Positions 1-9,069 of a stretch of DNA of 49,380 bases are shown piece by piece. The stretch spans positions 1-49,380 of IMG/VR virus record IMGVR_UViG_3300021602_000165, one strand, 5' to 3'. The first letter of the stretch is position 1, and every line of letters starts with the position of its first letter. The notes beneath the pieces were generated by a model that saw nothing but the letters and a program-made list of their open reading frames with translations, made no database searches and was not told the origin of the DNA. The stretch comes from a virus. A program made the translations under genes and the position numbers.

Positions 1-294
1 GTTTGCCGTACTAGTTATAAAGAAGATGACAAGTATGTACACGCAGAACGTGCCGCAATAGATGCCTGTGGCGAAGTTGACCCGGACTGTATGATTGTCA
101 CTACCTTAAGTCCTTGTAATCGCCCAATGGATGACCGATATCGTGAAAGCTGTGAGGATTTAATTGCCGAGTATGGTATTAAGCATGTCTATTGTGGATA
201 TAAAGATCCAAGCCAAAAACAAGATACCAGCGTTGAAACAGAAAATACAAAACTTAAAGAGCTTTGTAAAAAGTTCGCAGATACTTTTTTATGA
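1..294 (+). CDS. Zinc-dependent deaminase (dCMP deaminase/RibD-like), 5'-truncated
   Basis: The frame is open from base 1 to the stop at 292-294, so the N-terminus lies outside the window. The visible part holds a cytidine-deaminase-type zinc site: HAE (third to fifth residues of VHAERAAI, coded near base 40) and TLSPC followed by a second Cys 12 residues later. Family knowledge: His and two Cys bind zinc, and the Glu shuttles protons for hydrolytic deamination. The long spacing between the two Cys resembles RibD and some phage dCMP deaminases, so the substrate (dCMP or a pyrimidine precursor) is not settled. The stop overlaps the next start (ATGA), indicating translational coupling. Confidence 0.65.
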   Translation, partial: VCRTSYKEDDKYVHAERAAIDACGEVDPDCMIVTTLSPCNRPMDDRYRESCEDLIAEYGIKHVYCGYKDPSQKQDTSVETENTKLKELCKKFADTFL

Positions 295-893
295 AATCAA
301 GCGAAATACAACCACGTAAGTTAGTTATATTTGATATCGATGATACGCTGGTACATACACAGACCAAAGTCCGCGTTATCAAACACGGTGCTGTTGTTAA
401 TAACTTAAACAGTCATGAATTTACCCATTACAAACTACAACCAGGCGAATCATTTGATTTTGAAAACTTTCGTAACGCACACGACTTCTTTCATAATAGT
501 AAACCTATTATTCCAATGATCAATCAACTCAAGCACGATATCAATACCGGCAATAAAGTTGTTATGGTTACAGCCCGTGCAGACTTTGATGATAGAGAAT
601 TGTTCCTGGATACATTTCGCAAATATGGTGTAGACATGAGTAAAGTACATGTATACCGTGCAGGTAATATGCAAGGTAAGGTACCAATTGAACACAAGAA
701 AAAATCTATAATAAAAAATTTACTGAATCAAGACAAATATACAAAAGCTATTATGTACGATGACGCTAAACCAAATTTGGATCTGTTTGTGAGCCTTAAA
801 CACGAACACCCAACTACTAAATTTTATGCATGGCATGTAAGTTTAGAGGGACAGGCCAGCGAATATCAGCGTTCGGACGAAGAACACCCTTAG
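291..893 (+). CDS. HAD-superfamily phosphatase
   Basis: A 200-residue protein with the HAD core: nucleophile motif FDIDDTLV (D15, D17), motif II VMVTARA, and motif IV YDDAKPNLD. Family role: Mg-dependent phosphate hydrolysis through an aspartyl-phosphate. The layout resembles phage 5'-nucleotidases and the phosphatase half of T4 polynucleotide kinase, but no kinase P-loop is present. It overlaps the deaminase by 4 bases, which suggests nucleotide metabolism. The substrate cannot be read from the sequence. Confidence 0.7.
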   Translation: MKSSEIQPRKLVIFDIDDTLVHTQTKVRVIKHGAVVNNLNSHEFTHYKLQPGESFDFENFRNAHDFFHNSKPIIPMINQLKHDINTGNKVVMVTARADFDDRELFLDTFRKYGVDMSKVHVYRAGNMQGKVPIEHKKKSIIKNLLNQDKYTKAIMYDDAKPNLDLFVSLKHEHPTTKFYAWHVSLEGQASEYQRSDEEHP

Positions 894-966
894 GACCCGT
901 TTAATTACGGTGGTGTAGGTTTTGCCGCTACCTTTCAAATATTATGGAGTCGTGCCCGGAATGTAT

Positions 967-994
967 TTGGAAAAAGCGGCTTTCTCTTTTCCAA
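967..994 (+). terminator. Hairpin, possible terminator after the HAD gene
   Basis: TTGGAAAA (967-974) and TTTTCCAA (987-994) form a perfect 8-bp stem around a 12-base loop. It lies in the 161-base gap between the HAD gene and the next promoter. No clear T-tract follows, so termination is inferred from position. The rest of the gap (894-966) shows nothing recognisable. Confidence 0.4.
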
Positions 995-1002
995 AACTTC
1001 TC

Positions 1003-1031
1003 TTGCAATTTTAAATAAGTAACTGTATAAT
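1003..1031 (+). promoter_or_regulatory. Sigma70-type promoter
   Basis: TTGCAA (1003-1008), 17-base spacer, TATAAT (1026-1031). It sits 24 bases before the DsbA-like gene, with an AGGAG ribosome site in between. Confidence 0.7.
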
Positions 1032-1054
1032 AAATCAATTAACTAGGAGACTTT

Positions 1055-1324
1055 ATGTCATCAAATGGACCGCGCATGTTTAGTGCAGAACAAAAAGCAA
1101 AACTTACACAAATTATTAACGAAGGTATGGGTGTACTTCAAGAAGTTGAAGACCTTAATGCAGGACTTAATGATACCATTAAAGCTATTGCTGAAGAAAT
1201 GGAAATTAAACCAGCTATTCTAAAGAAAGCAATTAAAATTGCCCAAAAGTCTAGACTTGGCGAAATGAATCAGGATCACGAAGAGCTCAATACTATTCTT
1301 GAGACAGTGGGCAAAACGCTTTGA
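1055..1324 (+). CDS. DsbA-like small dsDNA-binding protein (late transcription), tentative
   Basis: An 89-residue helical protein with its own promoter and an AGGAG ribosome site. Length, charge pattern and helix layout (a helix, then AIAEEMEIKPAILKKAIK, then a C-terminal ETVGK helix) resemble the 89-residue T4 DsbA family of double-stranded DNA-binding proteins that assist late transcription. The resemblance is by eye and weak in identity. The position just upstream of DNA polymerase is compatible with a DNA-transaction role. Confidence 0.45.
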   Translation: MSSNGPRMFSAEQKAKLTQIINEGMGVLQEVEDLNAGLNDTIKAIAEEMEIKPAILKKAIKIAQKSRLGEMNQDHEELNTILETVGKTL

Positions 1325-1629
1325 TTAATATGCTTGAAGGGTGGTTTAATACCACCTGGCATTTTGCCAAAACAGATTATCAAGATTGGCCATTGCGGTT
1401 CACTCTTGAAATGGTTGCATGGGCTGTAAGTATTGGCTGTAGTTTAGGTATGATGCTTACTGTACCTAACCCACCGTTGATCTGGCTGTACCCTGCCTGG
1501 ATAACAGGTTGCGTGATTTATTGTTGGGCGGCGTGGACTAGAGGTTCTTTTGGAATGATGGCAAATTATTTGCTATTGAGCACAATTGATTTAATAGCAC
1601 TTGGCCGCATGATAAGTAAAGTAGTATAA
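1321..1629 (+). CDS. Small integral membrane protein
   Basis: About 100 residues with two or three hydrophobic spans (roughly residues 28-47, 52-72 and 80-97) and many Trp. It starts either at TTG 1321, overlapping the upstream stop, or at ATG 1330; neither has a strong Shine-Dalgarno sequence. I do not recognise the family. It is translationally coupled to the DsbA-like gene, and its 3' end carries the polymerase promoter. Confidence 0.6.
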   Translation: MINMLEGWFNTTWHFAKTDYQDWPLRFTLEMVAWAVSIGCSLGMMLTVPNPPLIWLYPAWITGCVIYCWAAWTRGSFGMMANYLLLSTIDLIALGRMISKVV

Positions 1630-1630
1630 T
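1601..1630 (+). promoter_or_regulatory. Candidate promoter for DNA polymerase
   Basis: TTGGCC (1601-1606), 18-base spacer, TATAAT (1625-1630), inside the end of the membrane-protein gene. The spacing is one base longer than ideal. A transcript from here would have a leader of about 65 bases. Confidence 0.5.
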
Positions 1631-1642
1631 GTATCAAGGGTC

Positions 1643-1687
1643 GCTCACTTAACGAGCATGTAGAGTATGTGCGGGCTATAAGTCGCA
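1643..1687 (+). promoter_or_regulatory. Structured leader of the polymerase gene
   Basis: Two short inverted repeats precede the TTG start: GCTC/GAGC (1643-1646 with 1654-1657) and TGCG/CGCA (1670-1673 with 1684-1687). The second abuts the TTGGAG ribosome site (1689-1694). T4 gp43 represses its own translation through a hairpin next to its ribosome site, so an analogous operator is possible. Stems of 4 bp are weak evidence. Confidence 0.3.
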
Positions 1688-1700
1688 TTGGAGATTTTAA

Positions 1701-4367
1701 TTGAGTTACATTGACGCTCTCTTTGATAGAGACAAAGATAGGATTCATGTAGTTGAACGTGTAAATGGTGAGCGGGTATATAAAGAATATCCAGCTAACT
1801 ACACATTCTACTATGATGATCAAAAAGGCAAGTATCGTACCATCTACGATACTCCCGTTTCTAAATTCACCACACGCAACGGTAAAGAATTTCATAAAGA
1901 GATTCGTGTTAATTCCAACAAGAGATTGTGGGAATCGGACATAAACCCAATCTTCCGTTGCTTAGAAGATAATTACTCCGGAATTGAATCTCCAAAACTA
2001 CACACATGTTTTTTTGACATTGAAGTAGACTTTGATCCGGAACGTGGCTACAGTAAGCCCGACGATCCATTTAATGCCATTACAAGTATTTCACTGTACA
2101 TGGATTGGATGGATAAACTTGTAACCCTTGTTGTTCCACCTAAGAGCTATTCTTGGGAGTCTGCTGAAGAAATTTGTAAAAACTTTGACAACTGTTATTT
2201 GTTTGAAAACGAAGCAGACATGCTTAACACGTTTTTAGACTTAATAGATGATGCAGATATATTAAGTGGTTGGAACTCCGAAGGGTACGATATCCCATAT
2301 ACCACAATGCGTATAAATCGTGTATTGAGCAAAGATGACACACGACGCCTATGCCTATGGGGACAATTTCCTAAACAGCGGACATTTGAACGTTTTGGTG
2401 CAGAGAACCTAACATTTGATTTAATTGGTCGTGTGCATATGGACTATATGCAATTGTACCGTAAGTATACATACGAAGAAAGACACTCTTACTCATTAGA
2501 TGCTATCGGCGAATACGAAGAAGTCGGTAGTAAAGTAGCCTATGAAGGCACATTGGATCAACTCTATAATAAAGAGTTTTCTAAATTCATAGACTACAAT
2601 CGCCAGGATACTATGTTGTTGGCCAAGTTGGATAAGAAGTTACGCTTCTTAGATCTTGCAAATGAACTTGCACATGATAATACTGTACTGTTACCAACCA
2701 CAATGGGTGCGGTTGCTGTGACGGAACAAGCTATTATTAACGAAGCTCATCAACGTGGTATGATTACACCTAACCGGAGATCAAGAGATGACCAAGGAAA
2801 TACGCAAGCCGCAGGTGCCTATGTTGCTTATCCCAAAAGGGGCATTCACGAATACATTGGCGCAATCGACATCAACTCGCTCTATCCCTCGGCTATTAGA
2901 GCCCTTAACATGGGGCCAGAAACTATCGTTGGGCAACTCAAACAAACAATGACTGACAAGTATATTGCAGACAAGATGGCCGCAGGGTCGTCATTTGCAG
3001 ATGCTTGGGAAAATATGTTTGGTAGCATAGAGTATCAAGCGGTAATGAATATGGAAATAGGCACAGAGATTACCATTGACTGGGAAGGTAGTAACAGTAC
3101 TGTACATTCAGCCTCTGAAGTATGGCATATGATTTTTGATTCTCGCCAGCCATGGACGTTAAGTGCCAACGGAACTATATTTAAGTACGACATGAAAGGT
3201 ATTATCCCCGGACTATTAGAAAGATGGTATGCTGAACGAAAAGAAATGCAAGCAAAGAAAAAGGCCGCAGAAACTCCTGAAGAAACTGCCTTCTGGGACA
3301 AGCGGCAATTGGTTAAAAAAATTAACCTCAATAGCCTGTATGGCGCCATCCTTAACCCGGGGTGCAGGTTCTTCGATCATAGGATTGGCCAAAGTACGAC
3401 GCTTACGGGGAGGATTATTGCGAAGCACATGGACGCCCATGTCAACGAAGCTATTACAGGTGAATACAACCACGTCGGCGAAGCGATTATCTACGGTGAT
3501 ACAGACTCGGTCTATTTCTCAGCCTGGCCGGCGCTTAAAGAAGAAATAGCCACGGGACGTATGGAATGGAACAGAGAGATCTGTGTCCAACTATACGATA
3601 CTATTGCAGATAGCGTAAATGAATCATTCCCTGGATTCATGGAACGTGCATGCCATGTTCCACGTGATATGGGTACCATTATTAAAGGTGGTAGAGAAAT
3701 GGTTGCCAGCAAAGGTCTGTTTATTAAAAAGAAACGCTATGCTGTATTGATTTACGATCTTGAAAACAATAGATTGGACACACATGGTAAGCCTGGCAAA
3801 GTAAAAGCCATGGGTCTTGACCTTAAGCGCAGTGATACTCCCAAGGTAGTACAAAACTTCCTAAGCGAGATCCTATTAGAAGTACTAACTGGTACTGGTA
3901 ATGTTAAACAAAAGGTAATTGACAAAGTTCGTGATTTTAAATTACTCTTTGCAGAACGACCGGCGTGGGAAAAAGGTACACCTAAACGTGTAAACAATTT
4001 AACCAAGTATACAGCAGAAGAAGCACGTCTTGGTAAGGCAAATATGCCGGGACACGTTCGTGCCGCAATGAATTGGAATAACCTTAAACGTATGCACGGA
4101 GATAATTATTCCATGGCAATTGTTGACGGAATGAAAACTGTTGTGTGTAAACTCAGAGACAACCCACTGGGATATACCAGTGTTGGCTATCCTACAGACG
4201 GAACTCATATTCCACAGTGGTTTAAAGATTTGCCTTTTGACCAAGACAGTATGGAAATGGGAATTGTAGATCAAAAAGTAGAAAACTTACTGGGTGTGCT
4301 TGAATGGCAAATTGCCGAAAGCACAGATATTAAAACAACATTTGATGCATTGTTTACCTTTGAGTAA
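1701..4367 (+). CDS. 43: B-family DNA polymerase (T4 gp43-like)
   Basis: An 888-residue replicative polymerase. The N-terminal proofreading exonuclease has Exo I FFDIEVDF (D106, E108), Exo II in SGWNSEGYDIPY near 190, and Exo III YNRQDT near 300. The polymerase domain has motif A SLYPSAI near 395, motif B KINLNSLYGA near 540, and motif C YGDTDS (598-603) with two catalytic Asp. Length fits T4-like enzymes. The TTG start at 1701 is chosen because TTGGAG lies six bases upstream and the N-terminus matches the family. No intein or split is seen. Confidence 0.96.
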   Translation: MSYIDALFDRDKDRIHVVERVNGERVYKEYPANYTFYYDDQKGKYRTIYDTPVSKFTTRNGKEFHKEIRVNSNKRLWESDINPIFRCLEDNYSGIESPKLHTCFFDIEVDFDPERGYSKPDDPFNAITSISLYMDWMDKLVTLVVPPKSYSWESAEEICKNFDNCYLFENEADMLNTFLDLIDDADILSGWNSEGYDIPYTTMRINRVLSKDDTRRLCLWGQFPKQRTFERFGAENLTFDLIGRVHMDYMQLYRKYTYEERHSYSLDAIGEYEEVGSKVAYEGTLDQLYNKEFSKFIDYNRQDTMLLAKLDKKLRFLDLANELAHDNTVLLPTTMGAVAVTEQAIINEAHQRGMITPNRRSRDDQGNTQAAGAYVAYPKRGIHEYIGAIDINSLYPSAIRALNMGPETIVGQLKQTMTDKYIADKMAAGSSFADAWENMFGSIEYQAVMNMEIGTEITIDWEGSNSTVHSASEVWHMIFDSRQPWTLSANGTIFKYDMKGIIPGLLERWYAERKEMQAKKKAAETPEETAFWDKRQLVKKINLNSLYGAILNPGCRFFDHRIGQSTTLTGRIIAKHMDAHVNEAITGEYNHVGEAIIYGDTDSVYFSAWPALKEEIATGRMEWNREICVQLYDTIADSVNESFPGFMERACHVPRDMGTIIKGGREMVASKGLFIKKKRYAVLIYDLENNRLDTHGKPGKVKAMGLDLKRSDTPKVVQNFLSEILLEVLTGTGNVKQKVIDKVRDFKLLFAERPAWEKGTPKRVNNLTKYTAEEARLGKANMPGHVRAAMNWNNLKRMHGDNYSMAIVDGMKTVVCKLRDNPLGYTSVGYPTDGTHIPQWFKDLPFDQDSMEMGIVDQKVENLLGVLEWQIAESTDIKTTFDALFTFE

Positions 4368-4370
4368 GTT

Positions 4371-5381
4371 ATGGCTCTGTACGATCTAGTTACCTTAAAA
4401 ACACAACTAACCGAAGCGTTAGATGTTGCTCCGTCAATTGAAAAATTAACAGAACTGCGTACGGCTATTTTAAATATTAAGTTACAGGTACAACAGTTAA
4501 CACCAGAACAAATAGAATACATCGATAGCATGGTAGCACATTATGATAATGTAATTGCAATTGCCACTGCCCCTGTTAATAGTAATAAAGAGTTTTTGCG
4601 TAAAATTGATACAGAAATTAACGAAATTACTCACCGTTTATTTGCGGGCAACTATGATTTAGAAAACAGACCCGGTGACGTTCACTTTGTTAGACGCAGT
4701 AGACGCATTAGTATCGAAGGGCAATTTGATGATAACCAACACGTAATTCGACAAAAGATAGCCACTAGAACCAGTTGGAAATATCCATCATTAGAAATTG
4801 GATGTCGTGACGGTGAATGGACTCAGCATTTAATAGCTGCCGACCCTTTATATGTAGTTGATTTCCATCAAGAGTTTCTTGACTTTACCACGGGACGTTT
4901 TCCAACTGAATATCAACGTAGATTGCGTTCATACAGAATAGTCGACCACAATTTAAAAATGTTACCACAAGGAGTGTTTGGTTTTATTTTTAGTTGGGGA
5001 TATTTTAACTATGTTAGTGTAGATACAATGAAACAGTACCTAAAGCAAATACACGATCTTTTGCGGCCAGGTGGTACATTTATGTTTACATACAACGATG
5101 GTGATACGCCAAATGGTGCAGGTATGGCAGAAAACTTTGCACAAACCTATATGCCAAAAAGTCTGTTAATACCATTGGTCAATAGTATTGGGTTTAGTGT
5201 GATTGAGGAATCTAGATTTAGTACTCACATTAGTTGGCTTGAAATTAAAAAGCCCGGAATACTACATACCATCAAGACACATCAAGTTTTAGGTGAAATT
5301 AAAAAGAGAGAAGACTCTATATTATCCTTGACAAATTTCATTGGAAGCACTATAATAGATAATACACAGGAGAAGCTATGA
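4371..5381 (+). CDS. SAM-dependent methyltransferase with N-terminal helical domain
   Basis: A 336-residue protein. Residues 1-100 are predicted helical. A class I methyltransferase domain follows, with motif I LEIGCRDGEW near 141, an acidic residue ending the next strand (VVDFH), and a late LRPGGTFMF strand typical of class I enzymes. No DNA-methylase NPPY/DPPY motif is visible, so a small-molecule, sugar or protein target is more likely. It follows the polymerase by 3 bases and contains the clamp promoter in its 3' end. Confidence 0.75.
   Translation: MALYDLVTLKTQLTEALDVAPSIEKLTELRTAILNIKLQVQQLTPEQIEYIDSMVAHYDNVIAIATAPVNSNKEFLRKIDTEINEITHRLFAGNYDLENRPGDVHFVRRSRRISIEGQFDDNQHVIRQKIATRTSWKYPSLEIGCRDGEWTQHLIAADPLYVVDFHQEFLDFTTGRFPTEYQRRLRSYRIVDHNLKMLPQGVFGFIFSWGYFNYVSVDTMKQYLKQIHDLLRPGGTFMFTYNDGDTPNGAGMAENFAQTYMPKSLLIPLVNSIGFSVIEESRFSTHISWLEIKKPGILHTIKTHQVLGEIKKREDSILSLTNFIGSTIIDNTQEKL
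5328..5356 (+). promoter_or_regulatory. Perfect consensus sigma70 promoter
   Basis: TTGACA (5328-5333), 17-base spacer, TATAAT (5351-5356), all matching consensus. It lies within the methyltransferase coding sequence and 22 bases upstream of the clamp-like gene. Confidence 0.85.
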
Positions 5382-6109
5382 AAGATTATTTGCAAGACAT
5401 CGTACAACATACACATGGACTAGGTACAATTGACTTAGTCAAGATTACCGGAACCGATACAGACACTACTATTAACTCTGTAGCAGAAGATCGTAGCGTG
5501 ATTGTTGAAGCTAAATTTAAAAAAGCACACCCAGATTTCGTTGGAACATTTGGTATGCCAAACTTGGGCAAACTTCATACTATTTTGAATATCCCCGAGT
5601 ATAAAGAAGATGCTAAATTAACAATTACACGCCAAAATCGCAATGGCGAAGATACACCAAATGGTGTTCATTTTGAAAACAAAGCCGGTGACTTTAAAAA
5701 CGATTATCGCTTTATGGATGCCGCAGTTGTTAACGACAAACTTAAATCAGTTAAGTTTAAAGGTGTAACATGGGGTGTTGATATTGTTCCAACAAATCAA
5801 AACATTCAGCGCCTTCGTTTCCAAGCCAGTGCTAACAGCGAAGAAACTACATTTGCCGCTAAAGTTGAGAATGGTAATTTGAATTTTTACTTTGGTGATG
5901 CTTCTAGCCACGCAGGTAACTTTGTATTCCAAGCAGGCGTGAGTGGAACATTGACTACATCGTGGGCATGGCCAGTTAGTGCTGTTATTGCCATCCTGGG
6001 ACTGTCTGGCGACAAGACCTTTAAATTTAGTGATCAAGGTGCATCGATGATCACGGTTGATAGTGGACTTGTTGATTACTCTTACATTATTCCAGCACAA
6101 ACTAAGTGA
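5378..6109 (+). CDS. 45: Sliding clamp-like protein (T4 gp45-type)
   Basis: A 243-residue protein, close to T4 gp45 (228). Clamp-like features are a GMPNLGKLHTILNIPEY segment near residues 60-75 and a C-terminal KFSDQGASMITVDSG strand pattern ending in YSYIIPA. Family role: a trimeric ring that tethers DNA polymerase and, in T4, also activates late transcription. It is preceded by a perfect promoter and AGGAG. The proximity to the polymerase supports the call, which rests on pattern rather than a catalytic motif. Confidence 0.7.
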   Translation: MKDYLQDIVQHTHGLGTIDLVKITGTDTDTTINSVAEDRSVIVEAKFKKAHPDFVGTFGMPNLGKLHTILNIPEYKEDAKLTITRQNRNGEDTPNGVHFENKAGDFKNDYRFMDAAVVNDKLKSVKFKGVTWGVDIVPTNQNIQRLRFQASANSEETTFAAKVENGNLNFYFGDASSHAGNFVFQAGVSGTLTTSWAWPVSAVIAILGLSGDKTFKFSDQGASMITVDSGLVDYSYIIPAQTK

Positions 6110-6732
6110 TAGTAGACGCAGGTTTTTTAAACTCCTGGGAACATAAGGGCCATGTGTACGGAGAATGCATGAGTAAGTCCGACACAGACCTTATGTACGT
6201 ACACATTCCTAAGAATGCCAGCTCGTGGACAAAACCTAATCTACAAGACTTTAAGTGGGAATTTTATAACTATCACACAGACCATTTAAATAAACATGCC
6301 ATTGTTGTATTACGTGACCCAGTTGACCGATGGGTAAGTGGCATTGCAGAATACCTAGCATTATATCATCCAGACTTTATACTACACGACTTAGAAGGAT
6401 TGGCTTTAATATTTGATAGAATATGTTTTGACGACCACACCGAGCGTCAAGTAAACTTTATACACGGACTAGACACAGATCGTTGCACGTTTTTTAGATG
6501 CGATAGTTACTATAGAGAAGACTTTAGCACATTCTTAGATGAACACGGAATGCCTAATCGCTATCACAAATACGAGCCACAGCATGTCAGCGAACTAAGT
6601 CCAGTACGCAGTAAGTTTAAAAATATATTTTTAAAAGAGATACAAAATCCTAAATACCTCAAAGCGGTTAAAGATTATTTTGCCGCAGACTACAATTTAA
6701 TTAATAACATAAAGTTCTATGGATCAAGATAA
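6106..6732 (+). CDS. Sulfotransferase-family protein
   Basis: A 208-residue protein that starts at GTG 6106, overlapping the previous stop. YVHIPKNASSW near residue 27 matches the 5'-phosphosulfate loop of sulfotransferases, and VVLRDPVDRWVSG near 66 matches the 3'-phosphate-binding motif. Family role: transfer of sulfate from PAPS to a hydroxyl or amine acceptor, often a glycan. An APS-kinase-like gene at the far end of the window could supply PAPS. It overlaps the dpdA-like gene by 14 bases. The acceptor is unknown. Confidence 0.75.
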   Translation: MIVDAGFLNSWEHKGHVYGECMSKSDTDLMYVHIPKNASSWTKPNLQDFKWEFYNYHTDHLNKHAIVVLRDPVDRWVSGIAEYLALYHPDFILHDLEGLALIFDRICFDDHTERQVNFIHGLDTDRCTFFRCDSYYREDFSTFLDEHGMPNRYHKYEPQHVSELSPVRSKFKNIFLKEIQNPKYLKAVKDYFAADYNLINNIKFYGSR

Positions 6733-8338
6733 CTTAACCGCTAAACAAAAAGACTACGCTATATTTTTACCTGCTATCAGTGGCTTCTATGCTACCTTTG
6801 TAGGTAAACAGCGAGTCAACAACGACTATGTAGACCCTGCACGTTTTCCGCAGGGTATAACGGATATGGAACAACTTAACTGGCTGAACAACCAGAAAGC
6901 GTTGTTCCCATATAAGTGGTCGCTTTACTCCGGCGGCCACGCCAACCTTGACCTTAATAAGCCAGATATGGCTGAGGACATGGTTCGCAATCGCGACCCA
7001 AACACGCTAGTCTTAGGAGACTCTGGAGGTTTCCAGATTGCCAAAGGACTATGGGAAGGCGATTGGAAAGCCAACTCAGGATGCCCGAAGGCCCAGAAAA
7101 AACGAGAACAAGTTTTAGCTTGGCTGGACGGCATTGCTGACTACGGTATGACTCTTGATATCCCAACTTGGGTTATACATGATAAAAATGCAGGGCAGAA
7201 ATGCGGTATTAGTACATTACAGGAAGCTGTAGACGCTACCAAGTTTAATAATGAATACTTCATGAAACATCGTAAGGGCATTAATAACGGTGGCGTCAAG
7301 ATATTAAATGTGTTACAAGGTGCCAGCCACGATGATGCTGAACAATGGTACCAACTAATGAAAGACTATTGTGATCCTGTAAAGTATCCCGACACACATT
7401 TCAATGGGTGGAGTATGGGTGGTCAGAATATGTGTGATGTTGAGTTGGTATTAAAACGACTAGTATCATTGCGGTATGATAATTTACTGCAAGAAGGTAT
7501 ACATGATTGGATGCACTTCCTGGGCACAAGTAAATTAGAATGGGCTGTATTATTAACTGTTATACAAAGGGCAGTAAGAAAACATGTCAACCCCAAATTT
7601 ACAATTAGCTTCGACTGTGCCAGCCCATTTTTGGCCACAGCTAACGGGCAAGTTTACTTTGAAAACGTCTTTCCTCAAGACGAGAAATGGTCGTATAGGA
7701 TGGCTCCATCAGCTGACAATAAAGCATACGCCCTTGACTCGCGCAAGTGGAGTGACGGAGTTGTACAAGACGGCATATACCCAAGATGGGAGGATAGTCC
7801 AATTAGTAATCTGTTACAGATGAAGGATATCTGTATCTATAAGCCTGGTGTAGCCAAAGCAGGCGTTACGTTAACTGAGCATAATTTTAAAGATCCCGAG
7901 ATGTACGATGTATTACCCGATGCAAATAAAAATGGCAAATGGGGCAAGACATCATGGGATAGTTTTAGTTATGCATTACTAATGGGTCATAATGTTTGGA
8001 TGCACCTAACTGCGGTACAAGAAGCCAACCGCAGATTTGATACGGGCGAGCATCCTGCAATGATGCAATATAGTACCGGAGATTATGCGTACTTTGAAGA
8101 TATCGTTGAAGCGATCTTTGCTGCACCAACTAAAGGAGATAGTCTAGAAATTATCAAATACTATACTAACTACTGGATGGAGATTATTGGTACCAGAGGA
8201 TTCAAAGGCAAGAAAGCATTAAGTGGTCGCACAATGGCCGCAAAGCACGTAGAAATTGAAGGTAACTTTGCTAAAGAGAAACCTAAGAAGAAAGAAAAAA
8301 CCAAACCTATACTGGACCCATCTATTTTTGAGGAATAA
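6719..8338 (+). CDS. dpdA: DpdA-like tRNA-guanine-transglycosylase-fold enzyme
   Basis: A 539-residue TIM-barrel protein of the TGT superfamily. VLGDSGGFQ carries D101, equivalent to the TGT general base, and ISFDCASPF carries D299, equivalent to the nucleophilic Asp of bacterial TGT (FDCV motif). NGWSMGGQN near 230 matches the substrate-loop position. The CxCxxC zinc site of bacterial TGT is not visible. Phage DpdA enzymes replace guanine in DNA with a 7-deazaguanine; FolE, QueD and QueE in this window support that role over tRNA modification. The C-terminus is Lys-rich. Confidence 0.78.
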   Translation: MDQDNLTAKQKDYAIFLPAISGFYATFVGKQRVNNDYVDPARFPQGITDMEQLNWLNNQKALFPYKWSLYSGGHANLDLNKPDMAEDMVRNRDPNTLVLGDSGGFQIAKGLWEGDWKANSGCPKAQKKREQVLAWLDGIADYGMTLDIPTWVIHDKNAGQKCGISTLQEAVDATKFNNEYFMKHRKGINNGGVKILNVLQGASHDDAEQWYQLMKDYCDPVKYPDTHFNGWSMGGQNMCDVELVLKRLVSLRYDNLLQEGIHDWMHFLGTSKLEWAVLLTVIQRAVRKHVNPKFTISFDCASPFLATANGQVYFENVFPQDEKWSYRMAPSADNKAYALDSRKWSDGVVQDGIYPRWEDSPISNLLQMKDICIYKPGVAKAGVTLTEHNFKDPEMYDVLPDANKNGKWGKTSWDSFSYALLMGHNVWMHLTAVQEANRRFDTGEHPAMMQYSTGDYAYFEDIVEAIFAAPTKGDSLEIIKYYTNYWMEIIGTRGFKGKKALSGRTMAAKHVEIEGNFAKEKPKKKEKTKPILDPSIFEE

Positions 8339-8340
8339 TC

Positions 8341-8538
8341 ATGACCATAACAGCACGTATAAAACATTTAGAAAATGAACATCAAAAATTAGATAAGAAG
8401 ATTGATGGTTTAGAAAAGTCCGGAAACTTTCAGGATGAACTACTAAACAAATTGAAAAAACAAAGGTTGCATATTAAAGACGATCTTGTTAAAATCAAAG
8501 AAACAATTGCATTTAATAAGAGTAAAGAAAATGGATAG
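8341..8538 (+). CDS. DUF465 (YdcH-like) coiled-coil protein
   Basis: 65 residues, almost wholly helical and charged, with the DUF465 pattern LENEHQKLDKKIDGLE followed by LKKQRLHIKDDL. The molecular role of the family is unknown. It lies 2 bases after the dpdA-like gene and overlaps the next start by 8 bases, so it is probably co-transcribed with both. Confidence 0.7.
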   Translation: MTITARIKHLENEHQKLDKKIDGLEKSGNFQDELLNKLKKQRLHIKDDLVKIKETIAFNKSKENG

Positions 8539-9046
8539 AATTGGACACGAAAAAGTAGATTTCTTCATTGGCAAGGAAGTTGAACATAGTTCAGCATTTG
8601 GCCATACAACCCTGTTTGTGGTTGGATTACAAAATGAACAAATCGTTTTAAACCTTGCAAAAAACAACAATTGCACTCATGTATATTTTGGTGCTAATCA
8701 AAGTTTCCCCAATCCTGCATTTAATGATGAGCCAACTTGGCGTGGGTGGGAAGATATGATCCAAGAATGTTTACGTGCTGGACTACTGTGTACACTAGAC
8801 TTAGATGTGAGTAGCGTTGAGGGGTTAGCTGAAAGTGGGTTAGCTGACTACAATAACTTTATCCCAATGATTTCGGTGAAATTACCCTATATACAACTAC
8901 TAGGATATAATGCTATAATTAAGCTAGACGACAAGGATTTTGCAAAAACAAATCCTGGTGTTTGGTGTCATAGTTTACATGATTTAAAGGACCGTAAAAA
9001 GTTTACGGATTGGTCGAAGTACACACAAGATGAGATTATTAAATGA
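8531..9046 (+). CDS. Unknown protein linked to dpdA-like gene
   Basis: 171 residues from ATG 8531; an upstream in-frame start would overlap DUF465 further and adds no likely domain. Visible features are TTLFVVGLQ, HVYFGANQSF, LCTLDLDVSS and ending FTDWSKYTQDEIIK. Alternating strands and helices suggest an alpha/beta fold. I do not recognise the family. Its position directly behind the transglycosylase makes a link to base modification possible but unproven. Confidence 0.6.
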   Translation: MDRIGHEKVDFFIGKEVEHSSAFGHTTLFVVGLQNEQIVLNLAKNNNCTHVYFGANQSFPNPAFNDEPTWRGWEDMIQECLRAGLLCTLDLDVSSVEGLAESGLADYNNFIPMISVKLPYIQLLGYNAIIKLDDKDFAKTNPGVWCHSLHDLKDRKKFTDWSKYTQDEIIK

Positions 9047-9069
9047 TTAGGCTTATTTGGAGTTATATA

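Noticed and set aside
894-966. Possible tRNA or riboswitch in the 161-base gap
   Set aside because: No cloverleaf, T-loop consensus or preQ1-type pseudoknot pattern could be formed; only the hairpin at 967-994 and a promoter are supported.
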